DNA of 64,000 bases from Actinomycetes bacterium. GTDB taxonomy: Bacteria; Actinomycetota; Acidimicrobiia; Acidimicrobiales; Bog-793. Positions 45,201-53,033 of this stretch are shown in pieces (position 1 is the stretch's first letter; each line of letters begins with the position of its first letter). Location of the stretch: assembly GCA_021798985.1 (NCBI GenBank), contig JAJZBI010000004.1:62001-126000 (forward strand), given 5' to 3'. Below the pieces are notes generated by a model. It did not search any database. It was not told the DNA's origin and saw only the letters and a program-made list of their open reading frames with translations. Made by a program: the position numbers and the translations under genes.

Positions 45201-45275
45201 GACGGCCAGCAGGTCGCGTGCGGCCTACGGCCATTTGAGATCCTCACCGTGCGGCTGAAGCTCGCCGCCAGCTGA
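42261..45275 (+). CDS. Alpha-mannosidase, glycoside hydrolase family 38
   Basis: This is a 1004-residue cytoplasmic enzyme with no signal peptide. The catalytic domain has the zinc site in IGHAHIDSAWLWP (about 253-265), the nucleophile aspartate in WLPDCFGFTGALPQ (about 371) and HDIAPGSSIAQV (about 576). A linker three-helix domain and the C-terminal beta-sandwiches of GH38 follow (for example FGHLRRPTHENTPWD). It would release mannose from alpha-mannosides. I prefer ATG 42261; an in-frame GTG at 42243 is also possible. It follows the MFS gene by 36 bases, but a functional link is not obvious. Confidence 0.92.
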   Translation: MHEQLELIERRLRRVLDSRIRPAEVRDRAPLNAGAYQTPERHLGLAAARAKGFSPIAAGDAWGAPWQTTWFELSGAVPASWHDAEVELVVDLGFTGAGPGFQAEGLLYGEDGTILKGIAPRNAALAIGRGEPGREHRFYLEAAANPAITPREPSGNPLGDPATAGTAPLYRFGGADLVAIDPEVRALAHDLAVVLDVAACLRAEDQRRADLIGAAQRAIERIDPSDVAPGAAKARALLAPVLAAKAAPGAHRLSAIGHAHIDSAWLWPLEETVRKCARTMANVLELIERDDTLAFACSQAQQYAWVKAHYPELYARVREQVAAGRFIPVGGMWVESDTNLPGGESLVRQLLYGQRFFLEEFGITCREIWLPDCFGFTGALPQIARLAGCDRFVSQKMSWNETNRFPHHSFIWEGIDGSRLFAHFPPVDTYNAELSPAELMHAANNFSDKLGARRSLVPFGYGDGGGGPTREMLERARRLGDLAGMPRLVLEPVADFFEAAVAEYEEPPVWSGELPLELHRGTFSSQAEIKAQLRRVEHLLRSYEAFAASASVLSGRPYPYEDLEASWKALCLRQFHDIAPGSSIAQVNIEAVATLRGLAEHLDARIAEVLGALAGEGTRPLAANAAPVPFGALAPLSIGADESGGGDAVRVEEHDGAVVLDNGRLRVRIDASGAIDSLVDLEAMRELVAPGGRAAQLQLHPDLPRAWDAWDLDPSYRKVTEALAGPAALSTETRDGTGSVLTQRAFRHSSALVRFSLAPRARRVEIAVDVDWHEHDHCLKLAFPLDLAAPAELAEIQFGHLRRPTHENTPWDAAHFERCAQRFVHLPEGDYGATLANDATFGYDVARHAREGGGVITTLRATLLRSPRYPDPRADAGRHRFAFALAPGTSLRQAIAEGYRCNQAPITLQGEREVPALVRSTHPGVLIETLKLAEDRSGDVIVRCYEAEGSRTRATFLASVPLSAAAVVDLLERPIRPLALDGQQVACGLRPFEILTVRLKLAAS

Positions 45276-45311
45276 GCCTTCGGCGCCGGCAACGATCGGG
45301 TCACGGCCGGC

Positions 45312-46109
45312 TCAGCAGCAGACGGCGACGTCGCCGACGGCGACGCGCCCCGGGGCGAGCACCCGGGCGCGCACGCCGATCGTGGCCTCGTGCTCGCCAT
45401 TGAGGTGGCGCAGCACGTCGAGCTGGCGCTCGATCCCCCCGGGCTGGGCGCGCGTCGTCACGACACAGCGCCGGCACGGGCCGGTGATCTCGATCTCCGC
45501 GCCGCCGACGCGCACGCGCCGACCGATGAGCTCGAGCTCGGGAGTGGGGCCCTCGCCACCCGAAAGGACGATGTTCGGCCGGAAGCGCTCGACCCTCCAG
45601 TCGAGATCGGGGCGCTGCTTTGCCATCGTCTCGAGCGAGGCGAGGCTCAAGACGTGCAGGTGGCTCGAGTCGACAAAGCGCGTGGGCGGGCCCGAGAAGC
45701 GCCGCCGCGCGCGCTCGTCCTCGTGCTCGAAGTCCTCGATGGCCTCATAGGTGCCCTGGCCGTATTCGCTCACCGCCACGAGGCGACAGGGGCGGCCGAG
45801 GAAGGCGCTGAGCGCCTCGTCGAGCATCGGGCCCGGGGTCATCGGCGCCCGCTCGGGCAGCCGGACGACGAGCGAGCTGCCGCCGCGGTCGAGCGCGAAG
45901 AAGGCTGCGGCCTGCAACAGCCGCCCCTCGGACTTGGCCGAAAGGATCGTGTTCGCGGCCGTGTCCAAGACCCCATAGGCGCGGTCCCAGCGGGCGCCGT
46001 CTTCTTGCACCATCAGCTGTTCGGCCATCATCCCCCGCATCGACTTGACGGGGTAGCGGAACAAGCGCCAGACCTGGAACGCCCCGGCGCGCCAACGCGC
46101 CGGTTCCAT
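45312..46109 (-). CDS. MOSC-domain protein
   Basis: This is a 265-residue protein with an N-terminal MOSC beta-barrel segment (WRLFRYPVKSMRG) and a MOSC domain with FRPNIVLSGGE and the conserved cysteine in ITGPCRRCVVTTRAQPGG (about 210). The family includes the C-terminal domain of molybdenum cofactor sulfurase and mARC-type reductases, which bind molybdenum cofactor. The specific reaction is unknown. ATG 46109 overlaps the LarA-like stop (ATGA), so both proteins are translated together. Confidence 0.85.
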   Translation of the reverse strand: MEPARWRAGAFQVWRLFRYPVKSMRGMMAEQLMVQEDGARWDRAYGVLDTAANTILSAKSEGRLLQAAAFFALDRGGSSLVVRLPERAPMTPGPMLDEALSAFLGRPCRLVAVSEYGQGTYEAIEDFEHEDERARRRFSGPPTRFVDSSHLHVLSLASLETMAKQRPDLDWRVERFRPNIVLSGGEGPTPELELIGRRVRVGGAEIEITGPCRRCVVTTRAQPGGIERQLDVLRHLNGEHEATIGVRARVLAPGRVAVGDVAVCC

Positions 46110-47407
46110 CAGCGCTCGCCCTCCAGGCGGAACAAGATCTCGCCGGCGTCCGGCACGATCAAGGTGTCGGGATCGGCGGCGAGCGTCTCGAAGTCGACTT
46201 GGGCGGGATCGCGGTAGCCGAGGTTCATGGCACGACAGCGCTCGGGTGAGATCCCAGTCGCCAGGACCACGTCGATGCGATCCTGCTCGCGGCCCGTCGC
46301 CGGGTCGAAGCTCCCCTGGCCGCGCAGGTGTGTCGAGTGGGCGAGCACCGACGGCGGCACCGAGGAGAAGCGGTCCCATTGGCCGAGGAAGTAGTCGCGG
46401 CAGTGATAGCCGACGCGCTCGAGCTCGGCGCCGTGCACGGTGGAGAACTCCCCGATGTGGGGGGCGAAGATGATCACCTCGCCACCGTCCGCGACGACCG
46501 GCTCGAGCTTGTACATGCCCTTCGCCGCCGTCCACATGTCCTCATAGCGCCCCGCCATGAGGGACACGACCCGACGGTAGGGGGCCGGGAGGTAGCGAAC
46601 GTGCACGCCTGCCGAGCACGCCGAGGCAGCCGCGAAGGCCTCTTCGCACGTGCCGGCAAACAACCCCGACAGGCCGCTCTCGGAGGGGTCGGCCTCCTCC
46701 GCAGCGCTCGGTCGCACCACCATCGCCAAGCAGCGCCGCTCGATCGGCAGGGCCGCCACGGCGGCATTGATCATCGCCCGCACCGGCGTGGTGCCGAGCG
46801 TCCCGATCATCTCGCGGCTCGTGATGAGCGCGCCGAGCCAGTGCGAGCGGTCGATCATCTCGCGGCCCGAGATGCCGGGGAAGAAGTACTTGTTGCCGCC
46901 CGAGAAGCCGACGACCTCGTGGGGAAACACCGGTCCGAGCACGATCGCGAGGTCGTGGTCGACGATGGCGGCGTTCGCCTCGATCGCGACGGGCTCGTGC
47001 AGCCTCCCGCCGCTCACCTCGGCGATCAGCGCCGCGTCCAGGGTCCCGAAGTGCGCGAGGGCGCCGGGATCGTCAAAGCGGTGGTTGCGCACCGACGAGC
47101 CGTCGGCGCCCACGCCGTCGCGCACCTCCATGCCGAGGTGTGCCGAAAGCTCGGCGTCGTCGAGGCCCCGGTGGGTGCCGAGCGCCACGAGCCAGGTCGT
47201 CGAGGCGGCGCCGTGGCGAGCGAGCGCATCGCTGACCAACGCGCGCAAGGTTGCGAGCGGGCCCGATCGCGTCCGGTCCGGCACCACCATCAGCACGCGG
47301 CGCCCGCTCACGGCGAAGGCCGCGATGGCGTCCTCCACGATCTCGGCGACGGCGTCCGAGCCGAGCGCCGGCACCTGTGTCCCAACCGTGAGCTCGGCGA
47401 CCGTCAC
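46109..47407 (-). CDS. LarA-like (DUF2088) protein, nickel-pincer racemase family
   Basis: This is a 432-residue protein related to lactate racemase LarA, which uses a pyridinium nickel-pincer cofactor tethered to a lysine. The equivalent segment is GFSGGNKYFFPGISGREM (about 168-185), with the lysine present. VPDRTRSGP, ALGTHRGLDDAEL and GPVFPHEVVGF also match the family. LarA-like relatives act on various 2-hydroxy acids, so lactate is not assured. No larB, larC or larE maturation gene is seen in the window. It is divergent from the kinase gene at 47443 and overlaps the MOSC gene. Confidence 0.85.
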   Translation of the reverse strand: MTVAELTVGTQVPALGSDAVAEIVEDAIAAFAVSGRRVLMVVPDRTRSGPLATLRALVSDALARHGAASTTWLVALGTHRGLDDAELSAHLGMEVRDGVGADGSSVRNHRFDDPGALAHFGTLDAALIAEVSGGRLHEPVAIEANAAIVDHDLAIVLGPVFPHEVVGFSGGNKYFFPGISGREMIDRSHWLGALITSREMIGTLGTTPVRAMINAAVAALPIERRCLAMVVRPSAAEEADPSESGLSGLFAGTCEEAFAAASACSAGVHVRYLPAPYRRVVSLMAGRYEDMWTAAKGMYKLEPVVADGGEVIIFAPHIGEFSTVHGAELERVGYHCRDYFLGQWDRFSSVPPSVLAHSTHLRGQGSFDPATGREQDRIDVVLATGISPERCRAMNLGYRDPAQVDFETLAADPDTLIVPDAGEILFRLEGER

Positions 47408-47408
47408 C

Positions 47409-47436
47409 TTGCCAGCCTATCCGCAGGCGCTAGCTT
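47409..47436 (+). promoter_or_regulatory. Promoter of the shikimate-kinase-like gene
   Basis: TTGCCA (47409-47414), a 16-base spacer and TAGCTT (47431-47436) make a good vegetative promoter. The GTG start is only 6 bases after the -10 box, so the mRNA is probably leaderless. Confidence 0.6.
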
Positions 47437-47442
47437 GGCCCG

Positions 47443-47967
47443 GTGCCAGAACGGGTGTTCCTCATCGGGATGATGGGGTGCGGAAAGACCACCGTGGGGG
47501 CGCGGCTCTCCGAGCGCCTCGCCATCTCCTATCTCGACAACGACGCCCTGCTCGCCGAGCGCGAGGGGGACGATCTGATGGGCCTTGCCGCCAAGGGAGC
47601 GGTGCGCCTGCACGACGCCGAGCAGGCCCTCGCCGAGGACCTCGTCCGCAAGCACCCGCCCTTCATCGCCGGCATCGCGGCGAGCGTGGTCGAGCACCCC
47701 GACACCCTCGATCGCCTCCGGCGCGCCGGGTTCGTCACCTACCTGGCGGCGCGTCCCGAGACGCTCCTCGAGCGCGTGACCGCGACCGACCGACCCTGGC
47801 TCGAGGAGGACCCGCTCGGCTGGATCCGCACCACCCTGGCGCGGCGCGAGCCGTTGTTCGTCGCTGGCGCGCACCTCGTCGTCGAGACCGACACGACGCC
47901 TCCCGAGCAGATCGCGGAGGAGATCGCCGCGGCGATCTCGGCGAGAGCCGCCGAGCGCGAGACCTGA
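47443..47967 (+). CDS. Shikimate-kinase-like small-molecule kinase
   Basis: This is a 174-residue P-loop kinase with GMMGCGKTTVG (Walker A, about 9-19). Its DND motif (YLDNDALLAERE) stands at the place of the shikimate-binding DSD, and the end LARREPLFVAGAHLVVETD matches the AroK lid/C-terminal pattern. The glycine triplet that contacts shikimate (GGG) is replaced by IAGIAAS. The substrate may thus be different, and I give no gene symbol. No other aromatic-pathway gene is nearby. The GTG start seems leaderless. Confidence 0.75.
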   Translation: MPERVFLIGMMGCGKTTVGARLSERLAISYLDNDALLAEREGDDLMGLAAKGAVRLHDAEQALAEDLVRKHPPFIAGIAASVVEHPDTLDRLRRAGFVTYLAARPETLLERVTATDRPWLEEDPLGWIRTTLARREPLFVAGAHLVVETDTTPPEQIAEEIAAAISARAAERET

Positions 47968-47982
47968 GGGCACCCTGGCGCC

Positions 47983-48018
47983 CGCCGCGCCGCGCGCCAG
48001 GTCGATCGCGGCGCGGCG
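47983..48018. terminator. Bidirectional hairpin between converging genes
   Basis: A perfect 12-bp stem (CGCCGCGCCGCG at 47983-47994 with its complement at 48007-48018) and a 12-base loop lie between the stops of the kinase and hemerythrin genes. No T tract exists on either side. Confidence 0.5.
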
Positions 48019-48040
48019 CGCGCCGTGGTGATCGCAGCGC

Positions 48041-48583
48041 TCAGGATGCCTTTTTGATCGCGTCGCGCATGCGATCGGCGATCGCGGCGACGGGGCCCAA
48101 GATGAGGTTGCCCGGCGGGGTGTCGGGTGCGTGCGGATGGGGGTGCGTCGGCGCCGAGGACATCGCCACCTCATAGGTGCGCCCGAGATCCTCGAGCCGC
48201 TCGGGCGTGAGGGTCTGGCCGAGGCGCGACAGCACGTCGGCCTCCTCCTTCTTCGCGTGCTCGAGCACCGCCGGGCGCAGCTGCATCAGCTCGGCGAGAA
48301 AGCTCGGAGACTGCGGGTCCATCTTCTCGAGCTCCGCGAGCTTGGACTCCGCCGCTTGCTGCTCGGCGATCCGGGCGTCGGCGATCTTGTCGCCGGCCGC
48401 CACCTCGGAGCGAAACGTCGGATACAGGGTCATCTCCTCGGCCACCTCGTGGCGCACGAGGAGCTCGCGCAGCTCGCAGAACCAGTCGCCGAGCTTGGCG
48501 CCCGGAACCTGCTCGAGGCCGCCGAAGTGCTCCTTCACGCGCTCGTGATCGGTGCTGATCAACTTGATGATGCTGGTCGCCAT
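48041..48583 (-). CDS. Hemerythrin HHE-domain protein
   Basis: This is a 180-residue cytoplasmic protein with the HHE cation-binding four-helix bundle. Candidate di-iron ligands are in STDHERVKEHF (about 10-20), RHEVAEEMTLYP (about 45-56) and LEHAKKEEADVL (about 110-121). Such proteins bind oxygen or protect against nitrosative stress and iron release. The C-terminus has a His/Pro-rich stretch (PTHPHPHAPDTPPG). AAGGAG lies upstream of ATG 48583. Confidence 0.87.
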   Translation of the reverse strand: MATSIIKLISTDHERVKEHFGGLEQVPGAKLGDWFCELRELLVRHEVAEEMTLYPTFRSEVAAGDKIADARIAEQQAAESKLAELEKMDPQSPSFLAELMQLRPAVLEHAKKEEADVLSRLGQTLTPERLEDLGRTYEVAMSSAPTHPHPHAPDTPPGNLILGPVAAIADRMRDAIKKAS

Positions 48584-48835
48584 GCTTCTTGCTCCTTGTG
48601 CTGGCTGGCCCGCCGGGCGAGCGGGGCGTTGCTCGGCTGCGCGATGCGCCGCGCTCGGCCGGGCGTCGGGGTGCATCGCGGCGCTACCCGAGCGCTGCCC
48701 ACGCCAACCCGGGCCGATCCACCACCCGCCACGATGCGCCCCTTCGTGCCACCTCGGCGCCTCGGGCTCAGCCGTGGCGCACCGGGGGGGGAGCGCGCGC
48801 AAGCGCTGGCGCGCCGGCAGCGACGAGGAGGATCG

Positions 48836-49338
48836 ATGGAGGCCGTCGCATACCACGGACCGGGCGACATCTGTGTCGATGATGTCTCCGACCCGCGCAT
48901 CGAGGCGCCGAGCGACGCCGTCATCCGCGTCACGACGGGGGCGATCTGCGGCACAGACCTCCACCGCGGGCGCGCGAGCCTGAGCGGCATGCGCCGAGCA
49001 GCGGCCAGTGGGTCCCCGGCGACGCCCCGAGCCTCGCCGCGCGCTGGGCCGTCGAGCTCGCCGCCAAGGCGGGGACGGTGGGGGTGATTGGGGTCTTTCC
49101 GCCGAGCGTTGACCGCTTCCCGCTCGCTGCGGCAACGAAGCAGAACCTGACGGTCACCCTCGGCAACTGCAACCACCGCCGCTACCTCCCCGAGCTGGTC
49201 GACCCCCTCGCCTCCGGCCTGATCGAGCCGCGCGCCTTCATCACCAACAAAGCGCCCGCCGCCGCCGCGCCGATCGCGCGCACGATCCCCCGCTCGCGCC
49301 GGCGCGGCGTGCGCCAGACCTCGGGCCGCCGGACCTGA
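48836..49338 (+). pseudogene. Remnant of a zinc-dependent alcohol dehydrogenase
   Basis: A good ribosome site (GAGGAGG) precedes ATG 48836 and a typical start of a glutathione/formaldehyde-dehydrogenase-like protein: MEAVAYHGPGDICVDDV, ending in ICGTDLHRG with the first zinc cysteine. After about 45 codons the frame fails. A different frame from about 49000 gives the matching C-terminus (GTVGVIGVFPP, NLTVTLGNCNHRRYLPEL). The middle of the enzyme, including the rest of the zinc sites and the NAD fold, is missing. An internal deletion of some 200 codons plus a frame change is the simplest explanation. Confidence 0.8.
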
Positions 49339-49386
49339 ACCGATTCGGCCGCGCTTGGTAGGTTCCACGTCGAGCAGGAGGCGACG

Positions 49387-51141
49387 ATGAGCAACGAGGC
49401 GGGGATGCAAGCGACCGAGCGCGCCGAGCGGCGCAGCCAGGAGTGGTTCGGCGCCGAGGGGCGCTCGGGCATGGTGTACCGCTCCTGGCTGCGCAACGAG
49501 GGCTTTGGCCCCCATGTCTTCGACGGCCGGCCGGTGATCGGCATCGCCTCGACGTGGTCTGAGCTCTCGCCGTGCAACGCGCACCTCGACCGCGTCGCCG
49601 ACGCCGTGCGGCGCGGCGTGCTGCTGGCCGGCGGCTTCCCGCTCGAGTTCCCGACGATGTCGACGGGCGAGACGCTGATGCGTCCGACGGCGATGCTGTT
49701 CCGCAACTTGTTGGCGATGGAGGCCGAGGAGCTGTTTCGCGCCAACCCGCTCGACGGCCTCGTCTTGCTGTCGGGGTGCGACAAGACGACGCCGGGCCTG
49801 CTCATGGCCGCCGCGAGCGTCGACCTGCCGGCGATCATGGTGACCGGCGGCCCGATGCTGAACGGCAAGTTCCGCGGCCAAGACGTCGGCTCGGGGACCC
49901 ATGTGTGGAAGTTCGAGGCCGAGCTGAAGGCCGGCACCATGACGCCCGCGGAGGCCTTCGAAGCCGAGGGCTGCATGGCCCGCTCGAACGGGCACTGCAT
50001 GACGATGGGGACCGCCTCGACGATGGCCTGCATGGCCGAGGCGCTCGGCATGCAGCTGTCGGGCGCCGCCGCCTGGCCGGCGGTCGACATGCGGCGCTTC
50101 GAGATCGCCGAGTCCTCCGGCCGGCGCATCGTCGAGATGGTGCGCGAGGACCTGCGCCCGAGCCGGATCCTCACGCGCCAGGCCTTCGAGAACGCGATCG
50201 CCGCCAACGCCGCGATCGGCGGTTCGACGAACGCGCTGATCCACCTGATCGCGCTCGCCGGGCGCGCCGAGGTCCCCCTCGAGCTCGCCGACTTCGACGC
50301 GATTGCCCGCAAGGTGCCCACGCTCGTCGACTTGATGCCCTCGGGGCGCTACTTGATGGAGGACTTCTGCTACGCCGGCGGCCTTCCCGCCGTGCTGCGC
50401 GAGCTTGCCGACGCCGGCCTGTTGCACCGCGAGGCCCTGACGGTGAGCGGCAAGAGCGTCGGCGAGGAGGTGGCGAGCGCGCCCTGCTACAACCGCGAGG
50501 TCATCCGGTCGATTGCCGACCCCTTCCTCGAGCCGGACAGCGCGAGCGCCGTGCTGTTCGGCAACCTGTGCCCCGACGGGGCGGTGATCAAGCAGTCAGC
50601 GGCCACCCCCGAGCTCATGACCCACCGTGGCCGGGCGCTCGTCTTCGACTCGCCCGAGGAGTACCACGCGCGCTGTGACGCCGAGGACTTCGAGGTGGAG
50701 GCGAGCGACATCCTCGTCATCCGCTACTGCGGCCCGAAGGGCTACCCCGGGATGCCCGAGGTGTCCAACGTCGCCCTGCCGCGCAAGCTCCTCGCGCAGG
50801 GGGTGCGTGACATGGTGCGCATCTGCGACGGCCGCATGAGCGGCACCGGCTTCGGCACGGTCGTCTTGCACGTCGCCCCTGAGGCCGCGCTCGGCGGCCC
50901 GCTGGCGCTCGTGCGGACCGGCGACATGATCGAGCTCGACGTGCCCGGGCGCCGCCTGCATCTCGACGTCAGCGACGAGGAGCTCGAGCGGCGACGAGCC
51001 GCCTGGCGCTCGCCGCTCGCCGACGACGCGTCCGGATACCGCTGGCTGTATCGCGAGCACGTCCTACAGGCCAACCACGGCGCGGACTTCAACTTCTTGC
51101 AGGGGCGCCGGGGGCACACCGTCGCCCGCGACTCCCACTGA
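49387..51141 (+). CDS. IlvD/EDD-family dehydratase, sugar-acid type
   Basis: This is a 584-residue iron-sulfur dehydratase. Cluster cysteines are in LSPCNAHL (about 62), LSGCDKTTPG (about 131) and SNGHCMTMGTASTM (about 203). ICDGRMSGTGFGTVVLH near the C-terminus is the family signature. The length and the N-terminal WFGAEGRSGMVYRSWLR fit pentonate/hexonate dehydratases (arabinonate or xylonate type) better than valine-pathway IlvD. It would convert a sugar acid to a 2-keto-3-deoxy acid. AGGAGG precedes ATG 49387. It is adjacent to the broken alcohol dehydrogenase, which may once have supplied its substrate (inference). Confidence 0.87.
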   Translation: MSNEAGMQATERAERRSQEWFGAEGRSGMVYRSWLRNEGFGPHVFDGRPVIGIASTWSELSPCNAHLDRVADAVRRGVLLAGGFPLEFPTMSTGETLMRPTAMLFRNLLAMEAEELFRANPLDGLVLLSGCDKTTPGLLMAAASVDLPAIMVTGGPMLNGKFRGQDVGSGTHVWKFEAELKAGTMTPAEAFEAEGCMARSNGHCMTMGTASTMACMAEALGMQLSGAAAWPAVDMRRFEIAESSGRRIVEMVREDLRPSRILTRQAFENAIAANAAIGGSTNALIHLIALAGRAEVPLELADFDAIARKVPTLVDLMPSGRYLMEDFCYAGGLPAVLRELADAGLLHREALTVSGKSVGEEVASAPCYNREVIRSIADPFLEPDSASAVLFGNLCPDGAVIKQSAATPELMTHRGRALVFDSPEEYHARCDAEDFEVEASDILVIRYCGPKGYPGMPEVSNVALPRKLLAQGVRDMVRICDGRMSGTGFGTVVLHVAPEAALGGPLALVRTGDMIELDVPGRRLHLDVSDEELERRRAAWRSPLADDASGYRWLYREHVLQANHGADFNFLQGRRGHTVARDSH

Positions 51142-51153
51142 GCCCCGGCCCGC

Positions 51154-51708
51154 TCAGGGCTGGGTGAGGGTCTCGGGGCGGTTCGTCTCGTTCGGGGCGA
51201 GCGTCCAGGTGTTGGGCGCGAACACATAGCGCTGCGCGCCTTGGCGGTAGGTGCCGCCGGAGTAGCTGATCGTCAGCTCGCCGCCACAAGGCGGCGAGAA
51301 GGAGATGGCGAGCTCGAGCGGCGTCGCCAGCGCGTCGGGGCCCGGGGTGGTGTTGGCCGCCGGCACGGCCTCGGTCGCCGCCGGGTTGCAGGCCGTCGAT
51401 GTCTCGGCCACGGTTACGGTGCCCACGGCATAGACGGCCGAGGCGACCGAGGGCGTCAAGGTGAGGTCGACCTGCTGCTGGGTGCCGCCCATCGCCGCGC
51501 CCGAAAGGTTGGTGAGCGTGGCGGAGAATTGCGTTGTTACCTCGACACGCCGAGGCAAGGGGCCCTGGTGGCGGGATCGCTCGGGGCGAACGATGTCCCG
51601 GTGCCCGGCCGGGCGCGGGGCATGGCGCGTGGCGGCGAGGGCCGGCGGCGCACCGAGGGCGACGGTGAGCACGAGAGCGGGCGTGAGGGCCAAGGCGTTG
51701 CGCGTCAT
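51154..51708 (-). CDS. Secreted hypothetical protein
   Basis: This 184-residue protein has a Sec signal peptide (helix ALTPALVLTVALGAPPALA, cleavage likely after ALA at about 25). The mature part is rich in Thr, Ser and Ala with beta-strand patterns (VYAVGTVTVAETSTACNP, ELTISYSGGTYRQGAQRYVF) and two cysteines that could form a disulphide. I do not recognise a family. It converges on the dehydratase gene with a 12-base gap. Confidence 0.65.
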   Translation of the reverse strand: MTRNALALTPALVLTVALGAPPALAATRHAPRPAGHRDIVRPERSRHQGPLPRRVEVTTQFSATLTNLSGAAMGGTQQQVDLTLTPSVASAVYAVGTVTVAETSTACNPAATEAVPAANTTPGPDALATPLELAISFSPPCGGELTISYSGGTYRQGAQRYVFAPNTWTLAPNETNRPETLTQP

Positions 51709-51805
51709 GGCCGCGGAACTGTCCGATGGGCCCGCGCGCCAAACGGTCCGATCGGCCCAACCTCGGCCCGATGGGGCAGCGGGTTGCGTTTGGGATGATG
51801 GGGCC

Positions 51806-52282
51806 ATGGGCGGAGGGGAGCGCCGGGTCCTCGAGCGGGACGCCGCGCGCGTGCTGCTCGTCGACGAGCGCGATCGCCTGCTCTTGCTGCACGGGCGCGA
51901 CCACACCCGGCCCGAGGCAGGGACCTGGTGGTTCACCCCCGGCGGCGGCATCGACGCCGGCGAGTCCGCCGAGGCCGCGGCGCGCCGAGAGCTCGCCGAG
52001 GAGACCGGGATCGCGCTCGACGCGCTCGGCCCGGTCGTCTTGTCGCGCACCACCGAGTTCGACTTCGAGCACGACCGCTACCGCCAGCGCGAGGTCTTCT
52101 TCCTCGCCCGCACCACGGCGCAGCCGGCCGTTCCCGCCAAGTGGACCGAGATCGAGCGCCGCTCCCTGCTCGGGGCGCGCTGGTGGCCGCTCGCGGATCT
52201 CGAGCGCGCCGGCGAGCCGATCTATCCCGAGGGGCTCGCGGCGCTCGTGCGCGAGCTCCTCGCGGGCGGGGCCGCTCGCTGA
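51806..52282 (+). CDS. Nudix hydrolase
   Basis: This is a 158-residue protein with an intact Nudix box: GGGIDAGESAEAAARREL followed by AEETGI (about 46-69). It starts with a strand typical of the fold (AARVLLVDERDRLLLLHG). Nudix enzymes cleave nucleoside diphosphates linked to another group; which one is not visible. ATG 51806 has no ribosome site, but GATGAT (51794-51799) 6 bases upstream could be a -10 box, again suggesting a leaderless transcript. A run of other in-frame codons upstream is non-protein-like. Confidence 0.9.
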   Translation: MGGGERRVLERDAARVLLVDERDRLLLLHGRDHTRPEAGTWWFTPGGGIDAGESAEAAARRELAEETGIALDALGPVVLSRTTEFDFEHDRYRQREVFFLARTTAQPAVPAKWTEIERRSLLGARWWPLADLERAGEPIYPEGLAALVRELLAGGAAR

Positions 52283-52359
52283 GCGGCCAGGCGCCACGGC
52301 GCGACCTGGCAGACTTGGCCGCCAGCCGGCGCCGGCCGGCGCAGAGGGGGCGGCAGGAG

Positions 52360-52983
52360 ATGGCCAGGCGACCAGGCGGCGTGCGCCCGCGCGCCACCTG
52401 GACGGCGCGCCTCGTCCGCCTGTACGCCGGGCTCGTCGCCTTCGGCTTCTCCCTCGCGCTCCTCGTGCGGGCGCGCCTTGGCCTGGATCCGTGGGACGTG
52501 CTCCATCAGGGCGTCGCGCGCCACCTGCACGTCCAGCTCGGCTGGGTGGTGATGGCGGTCAGCGGCCTCGTGTTGTTGTGCTGGATCCCGCTGCGCCAGC
52601 GGCCGGGGATCGGGACGATCTCCAATGCCGTGCTCGTCGGCCTGAGCACGAACCTCGGCCTGGACACCTTGGCGACCCCGCACGGGCTCGCGGCGCGCAT
52701 CGCCTTGCTCGGGGCGGCGCTCGTGCTCAACGCAGGGGCGAGCGGCCTGTACCTGAGCGCCCGCCTCGGCCCCGGGCCACGGGACGGCCTGATGACCGGG
52801 CTGGCCGCCCGTGGACACTCGATCCGTGCCGTCCGCACCTTGATCGAGGTCAGCGTGCTCGCCCTCGGCTTCGTTCTCGGCGGCTCGGTGGGCGTCGGCA
52901 CCTTGGTGTGGGCGCCATGCATCGGCCCGCTCGTCCACCAGGCGATGGCGCGCCTCGTTCCGAAAGCGCGCGCCCAGGCCTGA
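52360..52983 (+). CDS. YczE/YitT-like integral membrane protein
   Basis: This is a 207-residue membrane protein with about five helices. It matches the YczE/YyaS family: LYAGLVAFGFSLALLVRARLGLDPWDVLHQG at the N-terminus (quoted as family pattern positions 18-48), IGTISNAVLVGLSTNLGLD in the middle and GPGPRDGLMTGLAARGHSI later. The function of the family is unknown; in Bacillus YczE influences bacillomycin/surfactin production. ATG 52360 follows GCAGGAG. Confidence 0.82.
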   Translation: MARRPGGVRPRATWTARLVRLYAGLVAFGFSLALLVRARLGLDPWDVLHQGVARHLHVQLGWVVMAVSGLVLLCWIPLRQRPGIGTISNAVLVGLSTNLGLDTLATPHGLAARIALLGAALVLNAGASGLYLSARLGPGPRDGLMTGLAARGHSIRAVRTLIEVSVLALGFVLGGSVGVGTLVWAPCIGPLVHQAMARLVPKARAQA

Positions 52984-53021
52984 GCGCCGGCTCGTTGCCA
53001 AAGGACGTGCTGACCCTACGG

Positions 53022-53027
53022 TAGCCT
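53022..53027 (+). promoter_or_regulatory. Leaderless-type -10 box before the M16 pair
   Basis: TAGCCT lies 6 bases before ATG 53034. TTGCCA at 52995-53000 is 21 bases further upstream, longer than usual for a -35 box. No ribosome site is present, which fits a leaderless start. Confidence 0.45.
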
Positions 53028-53033
53028 CGTGGC

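Noticed and set aside
47443-47967. Direct assignment as aroK
   Set aside because: The shikimate-binding glycine triplet is missing and no aromatic-pathway genes are adjacent, so only a family-level name is justified.
49387-51141. Assignment as ilvD of branched-chain amino-acid synthesis
   Set aside because: The NGHCMTMGTASTM pattern, N-terminus and isolated context fit sugar-acid dehydratases better.
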